A stretch of DNA of 64,000 nucleotides from Viscum album (Eukaryota; Streptophyta; Magnoliopsida; Santalales; Viscaceae), in assembly GCA_963277665.1 (NCBI GenBank), contig OY728142.1:10430001-10494000 (forward strand), in the 5' to 3' direction. This document shows positions 1-12,709 of the stretch, one piece after another. The notes under the pieces are model-generated. The model was not told the origin of the DNA. It saw nothing but the letters and a program-made list of their open reading frames with translations, and ran no database searches. Every line of letters begins with the position of its first letter. The stretch's first letter is position 1. A program made the position numbers and the translations under genes.

Positions 1-1715
1 ACTATAACACCTTATAACATAATAAACCCATAATTGAATGATTTATAAAAAGGGTTTAAATTTATTAAATTTAGAATATATTTTAGGTTTATAGTATTAG
101 ATAATTTAGAAAATTGTTATATAACAAAGTGGAAAATTCCACACATTCTGAATTTTTTTACAAAAATATGTTCTTATGTTTACACTCATATTCCATTCAT
201 GAAAATTTTACTTCATTCAAGATGTGAAACCTATGACCTTGATAAACATTATACAAATCTTTAAGACTAATGAAAAACATTCGAAAATGGTTCATGATAA
301 AAAAATCACTCAGTGATGGATATAAAAAATAAAGGAAACTCATTGATCCATTTAAAAAAATCATGAAAACTCATAAAAAAATTACTTTTACATAATAAAT
401 TTTGAGCTCTAATATTCATTTAGTTACACTTATAATAATATTTATTACCATAATTTTTTCATAAAACATCACATAATAAATAATAAAGGAGAAATAATGA
501 TCATGAGGGTTTCTTGAAAAACATGAAAACTTTTCATTGAAAATTAACCATTAATCTAAAAAGTCATAATCATTCTTTAAATCATATGCTAATTTGCTTA
601 TCTTATAAAATAAATATAGATCCATAAAAACTAATTTTAAATAATAAAAAACAATATGTGTACCTTGGGATATTAGCTAGATTTCACTCTTATAATCACT
701 CTTACGATTACCCATACAAATAGAATAACATAACCAGTTAATTCCAATAAATATTCTCTAGAGTAAAAATAATTAACCAATGCTTTGGAGGGATATATAG
801 AACCCATCCATCATTATAAATAATTTAAATTAACCATGACATGAAAAAACCACATTTAATATTTCATTTTCCAAATAAAAAATCTAATAATTATCATTTT
901 ATCCTATAAGAAAAATCACTTTATGTTATCTCAAAAAAATGAGAAGAAATATCCATTTCTTTTGAAAACATTTTAAAAACTAAAAAATACCAGGACAAAT
1001 GGAAGATGATATTTTTTTAAAAACCAAAGAAAAATTTATTGGATTGGTTTTAATGAATAATAGTTATGATTGTGGTAAAATATGTTTATCAGGTAAATGT
1101 TAAAAACATTATTTTTGCTCTTTTGTAAAGTAAAAAATAAATTGTATGGAAAAAATTCTAAATATTCCTTTTAAAAACATTATAAAAAATTTAAAAGTAG
1201 TTTAAAATTAACTTTAAAAATATTTTAAGTATAAATAATAAAATTTTTGAAAAATTTAATAGAACATAGATATGGAAAATAAATAGTTTAAAACATTTAA
1301 AAGAGTGTTTTAAACAATAATCCATTTCCATGAGTCATGACTAGCCAAGTACATATTTTAATTTCTAAAATAATAACATTTTATTAAATATTTACTTTCA
1401 TAATATCATTTTTCATGTTTATTACATTTTAATTATTCATTTTATTTAATTTATTATCATGTTCTATTTAGTTAATAGATTTATGGATTTCACATCAGAC
1501 ATTTTCGGTTCATTTGGTCCAAAATAGCTTCAGTGTGTTGACCGTGGTCAAAGGGTTCATGGTTCCATAATCTATAGAATCTTAAATTGGTTATAATTAT
1601 CACTTTTATACATTAAATGTACTTTTAAAACTATCCATGCAAGTCTATTATGGAAAATTATATATATCATTCATAGAGATGGTAGTCTGCATGTTTACGA
1701 TCGATAATTGTCTTT
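1..1715 (-). repeat. Decayed LTR fragment, Del/Tekay type
   Basis: No open frame of note. The stretch resembles the LTR at 19775-23710 in order: a block near 781-830 (ggatatatagaacccatccatc) matches 20130-20165 loosely, and 1664-1711 matches the leader hairpin module at 21914-21960. The matching order places it as a minus-sense LTR cut on its right by the LINE. About 900 bases are missing relative to the better copy. The outer end lies beyond the window. Homology is by eye and the sequence is heavily decayed. Confidence 0.55.
1664..1711 (-). other. Remnant of leader hairpin module
   Basis: GAGATGGTAGTCTGCATG followed by TTTACGATCG is the plus-strand image of the module core seen in the other Del/Tekay-type LTRs (GAGACGGTAGTCCGTACGTACG-like). 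The flanking arms no longer pair well. Only one copy survives here because the LINE begins immediately to the right. Confidence 0.6.
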
Positions 1716-2240
1716 TTATTTTATTATTAGAAAACTGGGCAACTGCCCATAATGTAAATCATGTCCCGGAGGTCTGAAGTGATGTAGCCCGAGTGCATTC
1801 CCCCACAAAAAATTATTACACTCCTGGGGAAAAGTTCCCAAACTAGAAAAAACAATTAACGGGACCTCCGGACTGCCTCCCCGTGAAAGTGTGTCCGCCG
1901 TGAAATTAGCCTCCCTTTTCACATGCCGAACCAAGAAAACCTGTCTGAGCTCTAATATGCAACTACAGACTAAATAAATTAGATGCCAAGGAGGATCCAC
2001 CTGTCCGTTGATAGCTCTTACCGTGATTTCATAATCTGAATCCACCTCACAACACATAAAATTGATGTCTTTGCAGAGCTTGATACCTGTTTGGATAGCC
2101 TTGAGTTCCGCACCCATTGAATTTCCCAGCCCATAGAAGCTGCTAAAGGCGAACAGCACAGAACCGTACTTGTCCCGCACCAAACCACCCCCACAAATTT
2201 GAACATTTAAACATGAGCCATCCACATTAAGCTTGTATCA
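1716..2240 (-). pseudogene. LINE RNase H domain
   Basis: Minus-strand frame with the RNase H hallmarks in order: DGS near the start (first Asp), GAELKAIQTG (Glu), VDSDYEI (Asp) and REANFTADTLSRG near the C-terminus (last Asp region). The domain would degrade the RNA strand of the RNA:DNA hybrid during LINE replication. It is the C-terminal domain of ORF2. The frame runs into the A-rich tail and stops at 1716-1718, so there is practically no 3' untranslated region. The catalytic acids look present, but the upstream protein is broken, so it cannot be made as part of an intact ORF2. Confidence 0.85.
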
Positions 2241-2378
2241 GAACCTCAGTGGATCCCATCAGATCCAGCTGCCATGTGTACTAGATGAGTCAGGAGTCCG
2301 GTTCAGCAACCTGCAAATCAAAGACGACTGTTGTCCTCCTTTCACCATAGCAGCCAACTCATGAACCATCCCCTTCAA

Positions 2379-3420
2379 TCAAACATTCAGGAAAGTTTTC
2401 GATGGCCGCAACTCCGTTCTCGCCTTGTTCTGAGCCTCCCACGGCGTCCAGAATATGGCGAGCACAATAATGTTGCGGCTCTTGAATTCCATATCTTGAC
2501 TCTCTGCACCCATAAACCAGCCGGCAAAAAAATCTTGCAGGGAAGAGAAAGCCGAATTTTGACAGCCCCAATTACCCATAAGAAGCCATAGATAGTTGAC
2601 CCATTCACTTTGCATGAATAAATGGTAGGCTGATTCAGCATGCGGCTTAGTACAGCAATAGCAGCGCGAGGCCATGGAAATCCCTCTCTGCTGGACATTA
2701 TCCTCCATTGGCAAGGCGTTATTCTGGACTCTCCATACCAGAAAATTAAACTTCATAGGAGCCTCTTTGCACCATATCCGAGCTGCGCACTCATCGCGAG
2801 CCCCTCCTTGATTAATTAGAGTTCTGAATTCATGTCCGCTGAAAAAACCAGAACCAGATTGTGTAAAACAGACCCGGTCACCCTCCTCATTAATCATTAT
2901 CCCAGAGTAAAGGGCCCTCTGCTCCACGCTAAGAATTGAATCCAAAAATCTAGGAAAGTGAGAAGCCTCTTTGATGGTTATATCTGGAACTGGACAGCCC
3001 GGAAAAAAAGAGCTTCACCCCAACCCAATTGTCATGCCATAAACTGATCTGCCCTCTCCCAACCACCCAGCGTGCGTTGTCCTGAAGAATCTCCAGGTGC
3101 TGCAACACATTCTTCACCAGACTGGACAATTTCCGCTTGTCCCACCTCTCCCAATGCTGTCCATATTTTCTTCTGAGAACTTTGGCCCACAGTGAATCAC
3201 CAACCATTAAATCCCAGGCCATGCGGGCCTGCTTGGACTGAATAGTTAGGGATATGTCCCTGAGACCAACTCCACCCTCCTCGATTGGTTTAGCCAGACG
3301 ATTCCATGAAGCCCAATGAGCCTTTTCCATGGAGTTGGAATCCCAAAGAAAGCAGTTCATTATCTTCTCCATCAAAGAAATAATACCTTTTGGAGGGGAA
3401 ATCATAGACATTATGTGCAT
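2379..3420 (-). pseudogene. LINE RT C-terminal and zinc-binding region
   Basis: Two minus-strand segments. 2950-3420 holds the thumb/connection region typical of plant LINE ORF2, with GGVGLRDISLTIQSKQARMA and SLWAKVLRRKYG. 2379-2945 holds the zf-RVT region, with IWCKEAPMKFNFLVWR, then a Cys/His cluster in SRCYCCTKPHAESAYHLF. The role is assumed to be nucleic-acid binding between RT and RNase H. The segments are separated by a stop and flanked by frameshifts, so this is a relic. Confidence 0.8.
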
Positions 3421-3615
3421 TGGGATTGATTAAAGTACATTGTTAATCAAGGTGACCCGACCCCTGAAGGAAAGAAATATTCTCTTCCAAATTAAAATTC
3501 TTCCCATCATTCTGTTAATAATATCCTCAAAAAATGCTTTTTTAACCCTCCCCGTAGAAATAGGATCCCCCAGATAGATCATTGGAAATTGATTTCTCTG
3601 AATTCCTAGAATATT

Positions 3616-4605
3616 CTAAATATACCGAGCTCTTCTTCTTGAAAATTTAGCTGAAATAAAAACTCTGCTCTTCCTCGCATTGATACGTTGGACACTTAAG
3701 CAACCATAGGTTTTCATAATTCCCATAAAATGCAAAATAGAAGATCTCCTTCCATTTAAGAAAATCAAAACATCTTCAGCAAACATAAGATGAGACATAA
3801 GATGAGACATGGATCCATCTGAAGCTTTGTTGTGATAAGGGATAATCCTTCTTTCCTCCAAGCATCTGTGTAAATTCTATTATAGGACCTCCTGAGCAAT
3901 AATAAACATAATGGAGGACAAAAGGGTCCCCATGTCTCACTCCCCGCACACTTTTGAAATATCCAAATCTCTTACCCATAAGAGAGATGGATAGCCATGG
4001 CGATGAATAGCAACGAAAGCATAGATCACACACCCATTCAGAGAAACCCATACCTCTCATGACCTGAATAATAAAGCTCCAATTTATTTTGTCATAATCC
4101 TTGTCCATATCCACTTGGATGATGACATTAGAACCAATCACCCTTTTATTAATGTCTTCCACCAATTCTTTGGCAATTCTGATCGCCCCTGAATGTCCCT
4201 TCCCTTGATAAAACCGTGTTGTTCCTGAGAGATCACTTTCGGTATAATCTGGTTCAATCTCCTAGCCATCAGACTTACCAAAATCTTGTAAGAAACGTTG
4301 CATAAGAAAATAAGTCTAAAATGATCAATGGACGAAGGGTCTTTGATTTTTGGTAGTATAACAACCCTGGAAGAACATGAGCTCCTGTTAATGGCACCTC
4401 CCCGAAAGAAATCATGGATGGCCTTAGTAACATGGACCCCGAAAAACTCCCAGGCCGCCACAAAGAAACTCCCTGGAAAACAATCTGGGCCAGGAGCACT
4501 GTCTAATGACATACTGCGGATAGTACCCCAAACCTCATAACTTTCTGGAATGGTCATGAGGATGTTGTTGTCCTCTAGCTCTAGACTGCTAGGAATAGCT
4601 CCCAA
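3616..4605 (-). pseudogene. LINE reverse transcriptase domain, catalytic site damaged
   Basis: The minus strand gives RT blocks in order over overlapping frames: SAPGPDCFPGSFF and VVILPKIKDPSSIDHFRLI (4138-4605), HGFIKGRDIQ, QVDMDKDYDKINWSFI and VRGVRHGDP (3776-4165), then HLMFAEDVLIFLNGR (3616-3861). The palm motif that is normally (F/Y)ADD reads FAED, so one of the two metal-binding aspartates is replaced by glutamate. Together with the frameshifts this marks a dead RT. The blocks are typical of the L1 clade and would perform target-primed reverse transcription. Confidence 0.88.
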
Positions 4606-4650
4606 GAAATCCTCATGATCCCCTATGGGGACACCATTCAGCCAGTCACC

Positions 4651-5890
4651 TCATATATCCCCTGCCAGTAACTTCTCAAAGTAGTCCAAGGCCAACCGAC
4701 CTGCTGTATTGACATCAGAGGTGTAAGAACCATCCTCATGTTTAATTTTGAGTTTTATATTTTTCCTCTCCTTTAAACAAGCATGGAAGAAAGTGGTGTT
4801 GCGATCACCCTCTTTGAGCCATCTAACTCTGGAGTGTAGCCTGTAATCTCTTTCAATCTCCAGCACCCTCTCGGCAAGGAAGCTACATTTATCACATAAC
4901 CTAATGAAAATTCCCTCATCCCAAGTCCTCTGAAGTTGATCCTCCAAATTATCGATTTCCATTTGAATAGAAGCCACAGAACTATCCTCAATTGGATTAT
5001 TAGAAATCCATAGAGTAATATTAGACTTAAGTCACTTCAGCCGCCCAGAAAGCCCAATCCAAGCCATCCCTTCAATCCCACGTTCCCATGAATTCCGCAT
5101 CATTTGAAGAAAACCCTCCACACTATGCCATTTAGATGAATACATGAAGGATTTGGGTTCTTGGCTCCAACGTTTGAGCTCAACCAACAGCAGTGTGTGA
5201 TCTGAAAAAGAACGGGATAAGTGTGAAACAGAGGAAAGAGCAAAGACGTCTAACCCATAGATGTTGGCAAGGCATCTTTCCAGCTGACTCCAAATGTGCC
5301 TATCCCCCTTGCGATTATTACACCAGGTATATTTACCTCCATTGAAGCCCAAATCCAGCAATCCCTTACTATCCATGAAGCTCTTGAAGTCAAGAATACC
5401 ATTGACCGAACTCTCCGAACCACCTCTCTTTTCTGAGACATTAGTGATCACATTAAAATCCCCACCAATGAACTATGGCAAGCCTTCCGGGTCAAACGCC
5501 TCCAAATATTCCCACAAACCCCTCTGTTCCTGTATGTCATTGCTAGCATAAATAAAAGAAAAACAAATTCCAATGCCTTTGAACCCAATCTTCACCGTTA
5601 TACACTGATTCATAGCCTGTAAAAAAACCACCTGAATGCTACGATTCCAGAAAAGCCATATATGATTATTTGCAGGATGATCATGAAAAAACTGACCAAC
5701 ACCCATCTTCTTCACAATGAAATTGATTTTACCGATATCTTGTTTAGGTTCCAGAATCGCAGCTATATAGATACCATATTTCCGAGACTCAGAAGCCATA
5801 AAAGCACCCTTTTCCTAAACTCCCATCCCCCGGGCATTCCAAATAATCAAGGAAACCATTAGTAGAAAGAGTTTTTGTCTCTTCTGCCAT
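4651..5890 (-). pseudogene. LINE APE-type endonuclease and linker
   Basis: The minus-strand frames give an endonuclease: an IIWNARGMG-like start near 5840, AAILEPKQD (catalytic Glu region), an in-frame TAG just before GGDFNVIT (active-site Asp/Asn), a DRHIWSQLERCLAN block and SFSDHTLLLVEL (the SDH motif with the catalytic His). The linker with RVRWLKEGDRNTTFFHACLK at 4651-4977 joins it to the RT. The enzyme would nick target DNA to prime reverse transcription. Stops and at least one frameshift break it. Confidence 0.85.
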
Positions 5891-5904
5891 TATTACCTTG
5901 ACTG

Positions 5905-7130
5905 AGGACAAATAAGGTCCTCCAGCACTCATCTTTGGCCATCGATCGGGTGACCGGTCTTGACACACCTTCCAACAAGGATCCTCTCTTTGGTACAAGA
6001 ATTTTCTTCTTCAGTGGGCTATCCTCTTCTTCCAGCAGTGAAGACTTGTTCCTCGCAGAAAACCCGGATGTTTCTGAATCTATTTCCACCTGATGAAAAT
6101 TGTCCAAAGCCAACCGATCAAGTGACCTACATGAAGCAACTATTTCCTTCGTCACCCCATCAGGTAAATACCCCCATGACAGAGTGCTCTTGACAAATTT
6201 GGAATGTCCCACCTTGCCCAGAAGGGGGGATTGAATAAGATCAACACAAAGAGGAACAGGAACTGGAATACATGTATAACATGTTAATCCCCTGGGAATA
6301 CCCATATCCCTGCAAGCCAGAAAAATGTGGATTCTTCCAGAAAATAAGGAAGAAACCATCAACCAAGAATGGTCTCTCACATCTGCAACCAAAAAATCCA
6401 TCGCCACACCATTTGAATGCATCGACCAAATAGATAAATCCAGATCCTTCGATAACAAACTTTCCACCTGTGTCCCCCCCCCCTTAGATTTCTGGGGCTG
6501 ATCAGGCGCGACTTCGACAGAGTTCAAAAAATCCGAGAACTTCGAAGAGCTGTTAACATTTTCCACCCCCTTTGAGGAAGAAGACCGCCTAACCTTAGAG
6601 GGAAACACTGCATTAGACTCACCCATAAGAGCTATTTTACCCCGTGATCCAACCACATCTGGCTGAGCAGCTTTCTGGCGAGAACTCTTTCTATGCCCAA
6701 ACCCCTGCTTATGATGCCTTGTCTTCCCTTTTCTAGAGAAATCCACCGAATTCCCTTGAAACCCAAAAGTTGAGAAAAACCTGGGAGGAGCTTGAAACAC
6801 TAATCATTGCCACCATTTGAACCCCTCGGGTGACCGGATTAGAAACTGATAAGGAATCTTAACTGACAGATTCATCTCGACACAAATGCGAGGGTTAGCC
6901 GCATCTATAAGCACCTCCATGTTTGAATCAGAACACAGAAATATTCCCAACGAGTCACCCACAGCTGCCAAAATTGTAGGGTTATGAAAGGGAAGAGGTA
7001 TCCCTGGTAGCTTAATCCAAACCACAACCATGGGGGATTCCCTACCATATTGTCATTCCAAAGACCATCATGAGAGGGTAAAACGACGGCCATCGTAGAA
7101 CCTATCAACCTGTGCCCACGCCCGTACAAA
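5905..7130 (-). pseudogene. LINE ORF1-like protein
   Basis: Minus strand. Around 6804-7031 lies VVVWIKLPGIPLPFHNPTIL followed by NPRICVEMNLSVKIP, which matches the pattern of the plant DUF4283/zf-CCHC_4 proteins that make up ORF1 of plant L1 LINEs. Downstream (5859-6800) is a long basic, serine-rich stretch of 313 codons without a recognised domain. I see no intact CCHC knuckle. The protein would coat LINE RNA. Start and N-terminus are unclear because the 5' end is degraded, and a stop separates the two parts. Confidence 0.7.
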
Positions 7131-7220
7131 ATCCTCCTTACTGAAGAAGTGAATGTAGAAAGGAGGTAACAAATGGTTATTACATAAAAAATAACATTTT
7201 ATTATATTAAATATGGTTCT

Positions 7221-7625
7221 TATAATGAACCCTACTCTAGTAACCTAGAGTTGGTGTGTACATTATTACATTATCATAAGATATAAGGAATTTCATCCCA
7301 AATAACATAATAGTTTATTTGTATTGGTAAACAAGATACATACATGATTCCCATATTATATTTGAATATACACATTATAACATAATTTTTTCAATAATAA
7401 CATTATTCCATCTAGAATATCCTTTCATATCATTCATAGTACACTTCCTGGATTCCTGGGAAAGAAAAATAATAAGGGTGTGCTTAAATACTTAGTAAGA
7501 CTTACATAAAGTGGAATATATCGTGAGTGAATGAATAATAATCAATATGGAAAAATTAAAATGTAAAGGTAAATACCTGAACAAACAATCCATTTAATCA
7601 AAAACATTAATTTCATGATTATATC
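7221..7625 (-). repeat. LTR of old gag-only element, first part
   Basis: Starts TATAATGAACCC (TG end decayed to TA) and matches 26065-26470: CTACTCTAGTAACC, AGAGTTGG, then ATTACATTATCATAAGAT. Interrupted at 7625 by the chromovirus; it continues at 19780. Contains on the minus strand the TTTCTTTCCCAG acceptor-like block (plus 7453-7470). Confidence 0.85.
7621..7625. repeat. Target-site duplication ATATC, left
   Basis: ATATC directly before the chromovirus LTR and again at 19775-19779 directly after it. Five bases is the expected Gypsy duplication length. Confidence 0.93.
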
Positions 7626-9244
7626 TATAACGCCCTGACCCCAGTTACCTAGAGTCGGTGCATTATTACATAACATTGGCATGATCACAAGAAAGATCAA
7701 ATCTAGAAAGACCGATTAGTTTAGTAGCCATGGAAACACTAGATATATTCATAAGTTTTACATTACATCATAAAAATGAAAACTACAACAACATAGTCTC
7801 CATAGTCTACACTCTTATCCCATCATACTAACCTTGTAGGTCATTCATAATTTACTTCTTCACATCCTGGGAAAAATAAAACATAGAAAAGGGGTGAGCT
7901 CAAATGCCCAGTAAGCATAACAATATAGCGGAAACTTTCATAAATAAGAATAAACATTTAAGGAAATGTATAACTAAAACAAAAGCCTTTTAAACTTGAA
8001 CTTCAACATAGTATGGAAAAAATAAAATGAAATAATTCCATTTACTTATTCACATGGATATTCTACTAATCGAATAATCACATTCAATATCAATAACCAC
8101 TTTCATAATGATGGAATGCATAATGTCAGACTATCAAAACCGCATAGCCAAGGCGTCGTTCCAAGACTACAAATAAGATTTTTTCAAGGCCTTGTGCCAA
8201 GACACTAGTTTGTCTCATGAGACCTACCGATGCATCGAGGAGCTATAGCGGGCTCCACCAGTCACATATTAAGTCCAATGCATTATTCATATGAACAGGT
8301 TTAAACATAACATTAACATTCGTATTAAAACTAGCATATAAAATGTCAATACTTTCTGCATAAACCATGAATGGTCTAAAAATAACACATCCACAGTCAA
8401 AAAAATCACAAAACCTTCAATACAATATGGAAGTTTTGTATCATAATAAATCAACTTCAAATACGCTTAAAATCCATCAAAGGATGTTGACATAGATGAA
8501 GTCAAAACTCTTTTTAGAGAAATATCTATTTCTATTTTGAAATCATTTAAGAGTCATATATTTATAAAATAAAACATTTTCTTTGAAAATATTCTTATAA
8601 GCTTGTAAGGGAAGCTTTGACGATTTTATAATGGCGGAAAATAGTCGCACCCGCCGTATATGTTAAAAAAACATTCTTACCTTAATTCTGTCGAAAAGGT
8701 TAAAAAGAACCTTGTTTCGAAAATGACGGAAAGATTCCTTTATAAACCTCTTATAAAAATTAAAACAAGGGTATAAATTACTTTAACCCATATTATTGTA
8801 AATAGTAAAAATGTTTTGAAATACATTTTGAAGAAACATGGATGTGGATGATAATGAAATCCCAGTAGATTATTACGTATAAACAACCTCGGATAATGAA
8901 GAGATTGAAAAATAAACCCTTACCCTGTACTTTTCCTTGGATAAGGGTAGGTTAAACTCCTTTATAATGGTGAAATAATTTTTATTAAGTTATACAAGAA
9001 TAATATACAATAATATGATATCATATATGATCTTTTAACATTGATTTGTTAATAATATCATAGTATTATCGTTGTTTCGGGTGTTAAATTACTCGTTTTC
9101 TTTTATATGTTTTGTTACGTAAGTCATGTTTGTTATGGATAGGTTGTATCTTATTTATATCCAGAATGATATCAAGTCCTTAAATACTATTATTAATCAT
9201 AAAATGAGAATTATACTTGAATGGATACGATGGAGAATGAATCT

Positions 9245-9479
9245 CATCGCGTTCGTGTAGATGGTAGTCTGTACGTACGCACGAGCGACAATATCATCCT
9301 TTTGATATTAAAATAATATATAGTTGGATGTTATATCATATATAGAGAATAATTATCATGTTATATTTATTATTTACATTAATTACACATCATCATTATA
9401 CTCATCCAAATAATAATTTATTGAATAATAATTACACCACGACGTGGAGACGGTAAGTCGTACGTACGCACGTATGGTG
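9245..9479 (-). other. Leader hairpin modules, two copies
   Basis: Copies at 9245-9290 and 9435-9479, 190 bases apart. In element sense the second reads CACCATACGTG, core, CACGTCGTGGTG: the arms pair with one bulge. The core has CGTACGTACG then a short stem closing on CCGTCTC. The first copy has arms GTCGCTCGTG and CACGAACGCGATG and a slightly decayed core (CAGACTACCATCT). Both lie downstream of the TATA box, so they would be in the RNA leader. Confidence 0.85.
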
Positions 9480-9813
9480 ACATGTCATTCAAAGGATGGA
9501 TAGAATATTGAATATGGTTATATCATATTTATAATAAAATCACTGTATATAGGTTATACTAAAGTTATTATTTTAGAATGGGAATAACAAATAAAGAAGA
9601 AGTTGAAGAAGAAATGAACTTGAAAAGGGGTGGTGAAATCATTACCTCTTCTTCGGGTTCTTCCATTTGATTTGATCAAAAGGGCTCCTTAGGTTGGCTT
9701 TCTGACTAAAGGAATGCCTCTAGGATTAAGTGAGGGAAGTTGAGAGAGTATTTGGGCAGAGTTTGGATGAGTCAAATGGATTTGAAGGTGTGAATTAATG
9801 AGAAGTGGGAGTT

Positions 9814-9825
9814 CCCTTTTATAAG
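9814..9825 (-). promoter_or_regulatory. LTR TATA box
   Basis: Minus strand CTTATAAAAGGG within a pyrimidine-rich CCCCTCACCCC context, about 1370 bases from the LTR start in element sense. The same block is found in all the related LTRs of this window. Confidence 0.75.
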
Positions 9826-11194
9826 AGGGGTGAGGGGCACCTTTGGAAAAGCTAAAAATATTATTTTAAAATAAATTCATATTCGGTTTCTAATGGCTCC
9901 AAAGTTGATTATTTAAATTTTAAGGTGGGGATAGGTTGAAAACAACTCAACCAATATAATTTAGACAGGTTTGGGTCATTATATTAACCTTATCTTTTAG
10001 TTTTAACTCTTAGTTAATTAGATTCACTTTTACAATGTCTCTTTGTATTTTTATATTATATGGTTAATAAAATTACTATATACATCCAAGAGACCATCAA
10101 GTGATCCATTAATGATATACCTATCATGATATAAGTCTCTTGGCCGAACCGTAGATTTTTAAGAATTGAATATCAATTAATAATATAATATTTGTTTTAA
10201 AAACTCGTTTATGTCAATTTTGACACTATTTGGAAAATTGATTTTTTTTGAAAATCATAACAGAATTATTAGTTCTAAAAAAGTTAATTAAATCATTCCT
10301 AACAAGTCATATTAACCTATAAAATTAGTGTAATTCATAAAAAGTCTCAAATTATATTTATTTCGGTATTTATAATATCAATTATTTTAATTTTTCACTA
10401 TTATGGTAATTACTGAATCATCATTGTGTCTTAAATAAATTAAATTATTTAATGTATAAAAATTATAAATAAAATATCATTATGTAGGAAATCTTTTTAT
10501 ATTTCTAATTAATATTTACAATCGAATTTATCTTATGTTTAACCCTATATTTAAAATTTTTTAGTAAATAAACCTTGATTTTAACTCTTTTAACTCTTCT
10601 TTGAATTAAATAATAATAAATGTCCTAATCTAATCCAAGTGGACCTAAATGAAAATATTTTATTCCTAAGGTTGTCTTTTGTCGAGATAAACTTGTCCAA
10701 TAGAATTAGGACATGTGTTACAGTAATATTAATATCATTTTTACCCTTAATTACCATATTTACTTTTAACCGTGGTAAATAAAAGTAAAAAGTTACTATT
10801 CATAAAAAATTATTTTCATCTCAATGAACCACATTTTAGTCCTTGATATTAACCTTGTCTCTCGGATTTTTGAAATTCCACTCACATAAGCCTTAAATTT
10901 AAGTTTTATGAAAAATTCAGTTTTTTAACTACCACTTAGTGGTTTCACTATTCATCAAAAAATGAAGTTTTTCAGAAAAATACCAAAAAATTCACCCTAG
11001 GATAATTTTGATATTCCGAATCCAAAAATGAAGTCGATTTTGAAAAATAAAATTTATAAATTTCAAAAAGTGGGTATTACTATTCATAATGGCTAGTTTG
11101 ATTGGTTGTGGCGTGTTAGAACTCGATGTTGCATACAACACACGCTATTGCATTATTCAAAGAGAAGCGTACCGTAGAAGCTTGGGGTGTTACA

Positions 11195-11210
11195 TTCTCC
11201 CCTCCTTCAA
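11195..11210 (-). other. Polypurine tract of chromovirus
   Basis: Minus strand GAAGGAGGGGAGAA abuts the 3' LTR. It would prime plus-strand DNA synthesis. Confidence 0.85.
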
Positions 11211-11239
11211 ATAATTTAGTCCTCAAAATTTCTAGAATA

Positions 11240-12697
11240 CTACCGCATGAAAATACTCAGGTGGTTCTTCATCATAAGTTCCTCGGGTTCCCACGTTGCC
11301 TCTTCCATCTTATGGTTTCTCCACAAGACATTTACCAGACGAGTCGTCCGGTTTCTCGGTACTTGTTCTCTCGTATCAAGAATCTTGACGGGCTCTTCGC
11401 AATAAGATAGATCGGGTTCCAGTTCTAATTTCTCATAGGTGAGTACATGCGTTGGGTCAGGCATGTATTTCCTCAACAGAGATATGTGGAACACATCGTG
11501 AACTTTAAAGAGACTTGGCAGCATTGCCAATTGGTAAGCTACAGCCCCAATTTGTTCTAGAATTTCGAAAGTTCCAATGTACCTGGGACTCAATTTACCT
11601 TTCTTACCAAAATGTATGACTCCCTTCCATGGAGATAACTTCAGGAAAACATGATCACCGACTTGAAATTCCAAATCCTTCCTTCAATAATCGGAATAGC
11701 TCTTCTACCTACTTTGGGCTGCTTTGATATGGTTTTGGATTACCTTCACATTTTCCATCATTTCCTCCACAAGTTCTAGGCCTATAAGTTTTCTTTCACC
11801 AACATCATCCCAACAGGTTGGTGTGTGACATTTCTTTCCATATAACGCTTCATATGGTACCATATGAATACTCTAATAGAAGTTATTGTTATAGGAAAAT
11901 TCTACCAGAGGTAAATATTAATCCCACATACCCTGAAATTCAAGCGAGAAGCATCTTAACATGTCTTCTAAGGTTTGAATATTTCGTTCTGATTGTCCAT
12001 CTGTTTGAGGTTGGTAAGAATTGATCAAATGAAGTTCAGTATTCAAGGCTTTCTTAAGGCTTTTCTTGAATCTTGAAGTAAAACGGGGATCACGATCAGA
12101 AACAATCGATAGGGGTACTCCATGAAGTCTCACAACTTCATTAATATATAGTCTTGCTAGTCGTTCAAGTGGTAAATCTTCCCTTATAGCAAGAAAATAT
12201 GATTACTTGGTAAGACGATCAACAATGACCCAAATTGCATCATTCCTTCTAAGAGTCTTTGGTAGTCCCATGAAAAAGTCCATCGTGATATTATCCCATT
12301 TCCACTCCATTATAGGAAGAGGTTGCATGACTCCTCTAGGCTGTTTCCTTCCATATTTTACTTGTTGACAAACAATACATCTTGATAAAAAATCAGAAAT
12401 CTCCCTCTCCATGTTGTCCCACAAAAAATGTTCCTTCAAATCTCTATACATTTTGGTGCTCCCAGGGTGTATAGAGAAATTTAAACTATGAGCATCATCC
12501 AGCAATTCCCTTTTTATATCAAGTATATCGGGAACACAAAGTCTTTTCCCAAATTTCAAAATTACTTCTTTATACACAAAGTCTCTCAATATCCCATCAT
12601 TCACATCTTTAATCTTCTTTTGAAATTCTTCATCATCGGTTTTTGAGCTCTTAATCCTTTCTAGTAAAGATGGTTTGGAAACCATTTGAAAAAGCAT
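11240..12697 (-). pseudogene. Chromovirus integrase with chromodomain
   Basis: Minus strand. The H2C2 zinc region (HPGSTKMYRDLKEHFLW ... CIVCQQVK) is followed by the catalytic core: MDFFMGLP (Asp), VSDRDPRF (Asp) and SYQPQTDGQSERN (Glu). Segment 11240-11674 has FQVGDHVFLKLSPWKG, the GPF/Y-like GKLSPRYIGTFEI block, KVHDVFHISLLRKYMPDP and a terminal chromodomain with VLWRNHKMEEATWEPEE. The chromodomain directs integration to particular chromatin and is diagnostic of chromoviruses. Three segments share one frame; stops lie between 12133 and 12203 and between 11674 and 11918. Catalytic acids are visible, but the protein cannot be made whole. Confidence 0.92.
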
Positions 12698-12709
12698 TTA
12701 TGTTTCACC

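Larger units (their letters stand above)
1716..7150 (-). mobile_element. Dead L1-type LINE with RNase H domain
   Basis: Reading the minus strand from about 7150 down to 1716, the order is an ORF1-like nucleic-acid-binding region, an APE-type endonuclease, a reverse transcriptase, a zinc-binding RT-associated region and an RNase H. This is the layout of plant L1-clade LINEs that carry an RNase H. Coding is broken by many stops and frameshifts. The 3' end runs straight from RNase H into an A-rich tail (minus strand, 1711-1730). The 5' end is probably truncated near 7150. The 70 bases from 7151 to 7220 are unassigned AT-rich sequence. No convincing target-site duplication was found. Confidence 0.9.
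7626..11194 (-). repeat. 3' LTR of chromovirus (3569 bp)
   Basis: Plus-strand view: begins TATAACGCCC (the partner begins TGTAACGCCC, so the terminal G has become A) and ends GGTGTTACA. Aligns end to end with 16207-19774 with scattered differences. Contents from high to low coordinate: a conserved U3 inverted repeat (11121-11150), TATA box (9814-9825), two hairpin modules (9245-9479), a GTAAGG donor-like site near 8930, and the U5 acceptor-like block near 7865-7880. There is no protein gene in these 3.5 kb. Confidence 0.95.

Noticed and set aside
1716..7206. ATTTTATTAT at 1718-1727 and 7196-7205 as the LINE target duplication.
   Set aside because: Low-complexity AT sequence; it does not sit cleanly outside the A-rich tail, so it may be chance.
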